NCBI GenBank assembly: GCA_016875995.1
Contig: VGOG01000008.1
Coordinates: 1-42,884, forward strand
Length of the DNA: 42,884 nucleotides
Direction of reading: 5' to 3'
Source of the DNA: Chloroflexota bacterium
Lineage (GTDB): Bacteria > Chloroflexota > Anaerolineae > VGOG01
Each line of letters begins with the position of its first letter. Positions within the stretch are counted from its first letter, which is position 1. Positions 38,144-42,884 of this stretch are shown piece after piece. Made by a program: the position numbers and the translations under genes. The notes under the pieces are model-generated. The model had not been told where the DNA came from. It searched no databases and saw nothing but the letters and a program-made list of their open reading frames with translations.

Positions 38144-39079
38144 ATGATCGTCACCGTCAACCTGAACCCCGTGTTGGACCGCACCCTGGCTCTGCCGCAC
38201 CTGACCGTGGGGCAGATCAACCGCGCCCGGCTGGTGCGCCTGGACGTGGGCGGCAAGGGCTTCAACGTCTCCCGCGCCCTGCTGGAGCTGGGGGCGCCCA
38301 GCCTGGCCCTGGGCGTCCTGGGCGGGGCGACCGGGGAGCTGCTGCGGCGGGGCCTGGAGGAACTGGGCACCGCCGGCGATTTCGTGTTCGTCGAGGGGGA
38401 GACCCGTCAGAACCTGACCCTGCTGGACGAATCCACGGGCCTGTACACCAAGGTCAACGAGGCCGGGCCTCAGTGGACGCCGGACACCGTCGAGGCCCTG
38501 CTGGCCAAGGTGCGGGAGCGCGCCGCTCCCGACGACGTCTGGATAATGGCCGGGCGGCTCCCGCCCGGCGCGCCTACGGACCTTTATGCCCGCTTGATCA
38601 CCCTGGTGCAGTCCCGGGGGGCCAGGGCCTACCTGGACTCCAGCGGGCAGCCGCTGCGACTGGCCTGCCAGGCCGCGCCCTACGGGGTCAAGCCCAACGT
38701 CGAAGAAGCAGAAGAGGTGGTGGGTCATCGCCTGGCGTCCGTGGAGGATCTGGTGGGGGCGACGCGGGCCTTTCTGGACTTTGGCGTCCAGGTGGTGGCC
38801 ATCTCGCGGGGGGCACAGGGCGCCCTGGTGGCCCAGGGGCGGCGCGTCGTTCAGGCCACGCCGCCGGCGGTGGAGATCAGGAGCAGCGTGGGGGCGGGCG
38901 ACGCTTTCGTGGCTGGCCTGGTGTGGGCCCTGGAGGGCGGGCGGGATTTGGCCGAGGCTGCTCGCTGGGCAGTGGCCTGTGGTACGGCAGCAGCCCTGGA
39001 GGAAGGGACGGGGATCGGGACCAGGGAGAAGTTCGAGGCCCTGGCGCCACGGATCATCGTCGAGGACGCGGGGCAATGA
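38144..39079 (+). CDS. 1-phosphofructokinase family (PfkB, hexose-phosphate kinase)
   Basis: MIVTVNLNPVLDRTLALPHLTVGQINRA, DVGGKGFNVSRALLELG, VKPNVEEAEEVVG, SSVGAGDAFVAGLVWAL. Confidence 0.9.
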   Translation: MIVTVNLNPVLDRTLALPHLTVGQINRARLVRLDVGGKGFNVSRALLELGAPSLALGVLGGATGELLRRGLEELGTAGDFVFVEGETRQNLTLLDESTGLYTKVNEAGPQWTPDTVEALLAKVRERAAPDDVWIMAGRLPPGAPTDLYARLITLVQSRGARAYLDSSGQPLRLACQAAPYGVKPNVEEAEEVVGHRLASVEDLVGATRAFLDFGVQVVAISRGAQGALVAQGRRVVQATPPAVEIRSSVGAGDAFVAGLVWALEGGRDLAEAARWAVACGTAAALEEGTGIGTREKFEALAPRIIVEDAGQ

Positions 39080-39097
39080 AGTAACGAGGAGCCAGGG

Positions 39098-40837
39098 ATG
39101 ATGGAAGATGTCTTGCAACGCTACAAGCGTGGCGAAGGACCTCTCCCCAGGACAATGCTGGCCTGGCCGCTCTACGGCGCGGGGTTCGAGAACCTGGGAC
39201 GCGACGGGCAACCCATCGAGGTGCCCATGCCCCCATACGGCCCGGATGAGCTGCTGATCCGCCACGACGCCTGCGGCCTGTGCTTCTCCGACGTCAAGGT
39301 CATCCAGGCGGGCCAGAAACACCCTCGTATCCACCGCGACATGCGGGCCAACCCGGTAGTGCTCGGCCACGAGGTGACCCTCACCGTCGTCGGGGTGGGC
39401 GAGAACCTGCGCGATCAGTACCGAGTCGGCGACCGCTTCATCGTCCAGGCCGACATCTACGTAGGCGGTGTCGGCTACGCCTACGGCTACGAGATCCAGG
39501 GCGGGCTTTCCCAGTATAGCGTGATTGACCAGCGGGTGCTGAACTCGGACCACGGCAATCACCTCATCCCTATACAAGCCGGCATCGGCTACGCCGAGAG
39601 CGCCCTCACCGAGCCGTGGACCTGCGTCACCGCTGCTTACCGGCTAAAATACCGCACTGAGCTGAAACCAGGTGGCACAACCTGGATTATCGGGGCCGGG
39701 GGTGGGGGCTACACCATCAGTGCCGGTTTCGACGAGTCCTCACATCCCGCTCGACTGCTGTTGACCGACGTACCGACCGAATTCGCCGACTGGCTGAGGA
39801 CACGGGCCGAGGCGTTGGGCGTGGAGGTCATCGAAGTGGACGACGTCGCTGCCCCGCCCCCTCTCCTCTCCCCTCGCAGGGGAGGGGCCGGGGGAGGGGT
39901 GGACGACATCGTCCTGCTAGGCGCCGATCCCGACCTGATCGAGGCCGTCAGCCCGCGCCTGGCCTCCTTTGGCGTCCTGGCCATCGTCGCCGATACACCC
40001 CTCCATCGCAAAGTGAACGTTGACGTGGGGCGGGTGCACTACAACCGTTGGCTCTACGTTGGTGGCCCCGGCCCCGACATCGCCCGCGTCTACCGCGACG
40101 AGCTGGTTCGCACAGAGCTTAAGCCGGGTGGGCGGGCCTGGTTCGTCGGGGCGGGCGGGCCGATGGGCCAGATGCACGTCCAGCGGGCCGTCGAAGCCCC
40201 CGACGGCCCCAAAACGATCTTTTGCACCGCGTGGGGTGACCGTCGTTTGCGCATCGTGGAGTCTATCTACCGAGCTGACACCGAGGCCAAGGCCATCGCT
40301 TTCATCTGCGTCAGCCGCGAGAACGAAGAAGTGTATCGCCAGACATTGGAAGAGGTTGGAGCATCGGGCTTCGACGACATCATCGTGATGGCACCGGATG
40401 CTGACGCTATCGCTGAGGCCGCGGATTATCTTGCCCCCGGAGGCATCATGAACATCTTTGCAGGTGTGGCACGCGGCACGATGGCCAGGCTTGACCTGAG
40501 CGACGTTTATCTGAGAGATGTGCGTTTCATCGGGCACTCAGGCCTGACCACCGAGGACATGCGCCTGACGCTATCTCAGGTTGAGTCGGGCAACTTATCA
40601 CCCAACCGCTTAGTCGCGGCCATCGGCTCGCTCAACGCCGCTCGGGATGGCTTGCGGGCAGTCAAGGACGCGGTTTTCCCAGGCAAAATCGTCATCTATC
40701 CTCACATCAAAGACCTGCCCCTCACCCCCCTGCCCGACCTGAAACACAAATTGCCGACTGTTTACGCCAAACTGAAGGATGGACGGGAGTGGACTAGGGA
40801 AGCGGAAGAGGAGTTATTGAGGTTGACGTTGCCGTGA
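39098..40837 (+). CDS. SorE-like (sorbose-1-phosphate reductase-like) MDR dehydrogenase with duplicated Rossmann region
   Basis: CGLCFSDVKVIQAGQKHPRI, PVVLGHEV, GDRFIVQADIY; two copies of RTELKPGGxxWxxGAGG; C-term GFDDIIVMAPD...APGGIMNIFAGVA...DLPLTPL. Confidence 0.8.
   Translation: MMEDVLQRYKRGEGPLPRTMLAWPLYGAGFENLGRDGQPIEVPMPPYGPDELLIRHDACGLCFSDVKVIQAGQKHPRIHRDMRANPVVLGHEVTLTVVGVGENLRDQYRVGDRFIVQADIYVGGVGYAYGYEIQGGLSQYSVIDQRVLNSDHGNHLIPIQAGIGYAESALTEPWTCVTAAYRLKYRTELKPGGTTWIIGAGGGGYTISAGFDESSHPARLLLTDVPTEFADWLRTRAEALGVEVIEVDDVAAPPPLLSPRRGGAGGGVDDIVLLGADPDLIEAVSPRLASFGVLAIVADTPLHRKVNVDVGRVHYNRWLYVGGPGPDIARVYRDELVRTELKPGGRAWFVGAGGPMGQMHVQRAVEAPDGPKTIFCTAWGDRRLRIVESIYRADTEAKAIAFICVSRENEEVYRQTLEEVGASGFDDIIVMAPDADAIAEAADYLAPGGIMNIFAGVARGTMARLDLSDVYLRDVRFIGHSGLTTEDMRLTLSQVESGNLSPNRLVAAIGSLNAARDGLRAVKDAVFPGKIVIYPHIKDLPLTPLPDLKHKLPTVYAKLKDGREWTREAEEELLRLTLP
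39855..39900. repeat. GC-rich palindromic element inserted in frame in SorE-like gene
   Basis: CCCCCTCTCCTCTCCCCTCGCAGGGGAGGGGCCGGGGGAGGGG; encodes PPPLLSPRRGGAGGG. Confidence 0.7.
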
Positions 40838-40914
40838 GGCGTGAAACGTGAAACGTAAAACGTGAAGCGTAAAACGTGAGGCGTGAGGTTACGTTTTACG
40901 CATCACGCATTACG
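40834..40914. repeat. 7-bp tandem array (GTRARRC x8) followed by inverted units
   Basis: GTGAGGC GTGAAAC GTGAAAC GTAAAAC GTGAAGC GTAAAAC GTGAGGC GTGAGG then TTACGTTTTACGCATCACGCATTACG; 11-bp stem GCGTAAAACGT/ACGTTTTACGC. Confidence 0.9.
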
Positions 40915-40924
40915 AGGAGATATT

Positions 40925-41716
40925 ATGGACAAACCGTTACAAGACCGCGTTGCAATTGTAACGGGCGGCGCCCAGGGGCTCGGCGAAGCCATCTGTTACC
41001 GGCTGGCCCGCGAAGGGGCGCACGCCATCGTCGCTGATCTAAACATGGAGGGCGCAGAGCGGGTCGCAGCGGAGATTGTGGCGCAGACTGATCGCCGCGC
41101 CATCCCGGTCAGGGTGGACGTGACCGACGAGGCTCAGGTGGCGGCGATGGTGGATCGCGCTGTGCAAGAGTTCGGGCGGCTCGACATTCTCGTGGCCAAC
41201 GCCGGCATCCTCATCGCCGAGGCGGTGGATGAGTTCGCGGCTGAGAAATGGCGGGCGGTGATCGAGGTCAACTTGGTCGGCTACTTCCTGTGCGCCAAAC
41301 ACGCCGCCCGCGTGATGAAGGCGCAGCGCAGCGGGGTCATCATCCAGATCAACTCCAAGTCGGGCAAGAAGGGGAGCTACAAGAATTCGGCCTACGCTGC
41401 AAGCAAGTTCGGCGGCATCGGGCTGACCCAGAGCATCGCCCTGGAGCTGGCGGAGTACGGCGTGCGGGTCAACGCCATCTGTCCCGGCAACCTGCTCGAT
41501 TCCCCGCTGTGGGTTGACTCCCTCTACAAGCAGTATGCCCAAAAGTGGGGCATCAGCGAAGAGCAGGTGCGCCAGAGGTACGTTGACCAGGTGCCGATGA
41601 AGCGCGGTTGCACTTACGAGGACGTGTGCAACGTGGTCGTCTTTCTGGCCTCCGACCAGGCCAGCTACATGACCGGGCAGGCTATCAACGTGACCGGCGG
41701 GCAGGAGATGAGATAA
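40925..41716 (+). CDS. srlD: Sorbitol-6-phosphate 2-dehydrogenase (SDR family)
   Basis: VNLVGYFLCAKHAARVM, QINSKSGKKGSYKNSAYAASKFGGIGLTQSIALELAEYGVRVNAICPGNLLDSP, VPMKRGCTYEDVCNVVVFLAS, TGQAINVTGGQEM. Confidence 0.9.
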   Translation: MDKPLQDRVAIVTGGAQGLGEAICYRLAREGAHAIVADLNMEGAERVAAEIVAQTDRRAIPVRVDVTDEAQVAAMVDRAVQEFGRLDILVANAGILIAEAVDEFAAEKWRAVIEVNLVGYFLCAKHAARVMKAQRSGVIIQINSKSGKKGSYKNSAYAASKFGGIGLTQSIALELAEYGVRVNAICPGNLLDSPLWVDSLYKQYAQKWGISEEQVRQRYVDQVPMKRGCTYEDVCNVVVFLASDQASYMTGQAINVTGGQEMR

Positions 41717-41727
41717 GGAAAGAGAAA

Positions 41728-42884
41728 ATGTCTGACAATCCACCAAAACCATACGAACTGACCAAAGAGCGGGCCCTCGAACTCCTGCGGCAGATGTGGG
41801 AAATCCGCATGTTCGAGGACAAGGTCTACGACCTGCTGGGGCGCGACCTGATCAAGGGGGCATCGCACCTGTACGCGGGCGAGGAAGCAGTGGCGGTGGG
41901 GGCCATCTCCGCCCTGCGGGACGACGACCTCATCACCAGCACCCACCGCGGCCACGGCCACTGCCACGCCCGGGGCGCTTCCCTGGCCAAGACCGAGGAG
42001 GCGCGGCAGGAACACTACGACAAGATGATGGCCGAGCTGTGCGGTCGCGCCACCGGCTACTGCCTGGGCCGCGGCGGCTCCATGCACATCGCCGACGTGG
42101 AGAAGGGGAATCTGGGGGCCACCGGCATCGTGGGAGGCAACATCCCGGTGGCCACCGGCGCAGGACTGGCCCAGCAACTGCTGGGTACGGATCGGGTGGT
42201 ACTCTGCTTCTTCGGCGACGGGGCGTCCAACACGGGCAACTTCCACGAATCGCTGAACATGGCGGCCCTCTGGAGTCTGCCCGTGGTCTACATCGTGGAG
42301 AACAACCTGTACGGCATGTCCGTGCCCATTGAGAAAGCCACGGCCAAACTGGACATCGCCGACCGGGCCTGCGCCTACGGCATCCCTGGGGAGGTAGTGG
42401 ATGGGATGGACGTGCTGGCCGTCCGCCAGGCGGTGGGCAAGGCTGTAGAGCGCGCCCGCCGTGGCGAAGGCCCTTCCCTGATCGAGTGCCAGACCTACCG
42501 CTGGTACGGCCACTCCCGCTCCGACCCGCGCGAGTATCGCAGCAAAGAGGAGGAGGCCGCCTGGAAATCGCGCGATCCCATCCCTAAGTTTGCCGCCCGC
42601 CTGGTGGAAACGGGGATTGTCACCGAGGCGGAGATTGACGCCATCGAGAAGCGCGTCGTCCAGGAGATCGAAGAGGCGATGGAGTTTGCCCTCCATTCTC
42701 CCACCCCGCCGGTGGAGGAGCTGGAGCGGTTCGTCTACGCGCCGTTCAAGTGGACGGAAGAGGACTATGCCCGCGAGCGGGAGCTACGAGAGCGCTGCCG
42801 AAAGGGCGGCCCCGGCACGCGCAAGATCCGCTACTGGCAGGCCATCCAGGAGGCCCTGCGCGAAGAGATGCACCGTGACCCTAA
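41728..42884 (+). CDS. TPP-dependent 2-oxoacid/acetoin dehydrogenase E1 alpha, probably fused to E1 beta (3' truncated by window edge)
   Basis: [110 protein letters not shown]; then RKIRYWQAIQEALREEMHRDP resembling E1 beta N-terminus. Confidence 0.88.
   Translation, partial: MSDNPPKPYELTKERALELLRQMWEIRMFEDKVYDLLGRDLIKGASHLYAGEEAVAVGAISALRDDDLITSTHRGHGHCHARGASLAKTEEARQEHYDKMMAELCGRATGYCLGRGGSMHIADVEKGNLGATGIVGGNIPVATGAGLAQQLLGTDRVVLCFFGDGASNTGNFHESLNMAALWSLPVVYIVENNLYGMSVPIEKATAKLDIADRACAYGIPGEVVDGMDVLAVRQAVGKAVERARRGEGPSLIECQTYRWYGHSRSDPREYRSKEEEAAWKSRDPIPKFAARLVETGIVTEAEIDAIEKRVVQEIEEAMEFALHSPTPPVEELERFVYAPFKWTEEDYARERELRERCRKGGPGTRKIRYWQAIQEALREEMHRDP

Noticed and set aside
38123-39577. 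484-aa minus-strand ORF and the overlapping + strand ORF 38047-39084
   Set aside because: Both overlap a clear PfkB kinase in another frame; low-complexity G/R/P composition typical of high-GC shadow frames.
40834-40914. Possible CRISPR-like array
   Set aside because: Repeat unit is only 7 bp with no spacers; it is a simple tandem array with an inverted tail.
41796-42332. 178-aa + strand ORF in E1 alpha
   Set aside because: Alternative frame of a clearly recognisable E1 alpha that is open to the window edge.

Overview
The 42.9 kb window is a GC-rich carbohydrate-catabolism region. Its repeat content and gene style resemble Chloroflexota/Anaerolineae, which is an inference only. Nearly all genes are on the + strand. 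Blocks: (A) 1-11.6 kb, deoxyhexose block: C-terminal part of an L-fucose isomerase, rhamnulokinase, DeoR regulator, RhaSTPQ-like ABC transporter, L-rhamnose isomerase, class II (adducin-type) aldolase, zinc MDR dehydrogenase. (B) 11.7-16 kb, decayed zone: PHP-domain gene whose 3' end runs into a DUF89 remnant, a degenerate transposase, and a full IS element with ~40 bp imperfect terminal inverted repeats. (C) 16.1-36.5 kb, SorC-regulated block: SIS protein, FGGY kinase, truncated DhnA-type aldolase fragment, class II FBP/TBP-type aldolase, TIM-barrel epimerase, CUT1 ABC transporter without an ATPase, a divergent GroEL-like protein, an Asp-box beta-propeller, a second FGGY kinase, two MDRs, SAF-type oxidoreductase, VOC protein, DUF6786-like protein and FucI-like isomerase. 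(D) 36.9-42.9 kb, hexitol-phosphate block: MtlD, 1-phosphofructokinase, a SorE-like dehydrogenase with a duplicated Rossmann region, SrlD, and a TPP-dependent E1 alpha gene that appears to continue into E1 beta at the window edge. The most interesting candidate system is the Cpn60-like protein that appears to lack two catalytic aspartates, coupled to a cytosolic Asp-box propeller inside a sugar operon. Also notable are three GC-rich palindromic elements inserted in frame in three different CDSs, and several intergenic palindrome families. No tRNA, rRNA or CRISPR array was recognised. All family calls are by eye; no search was run.
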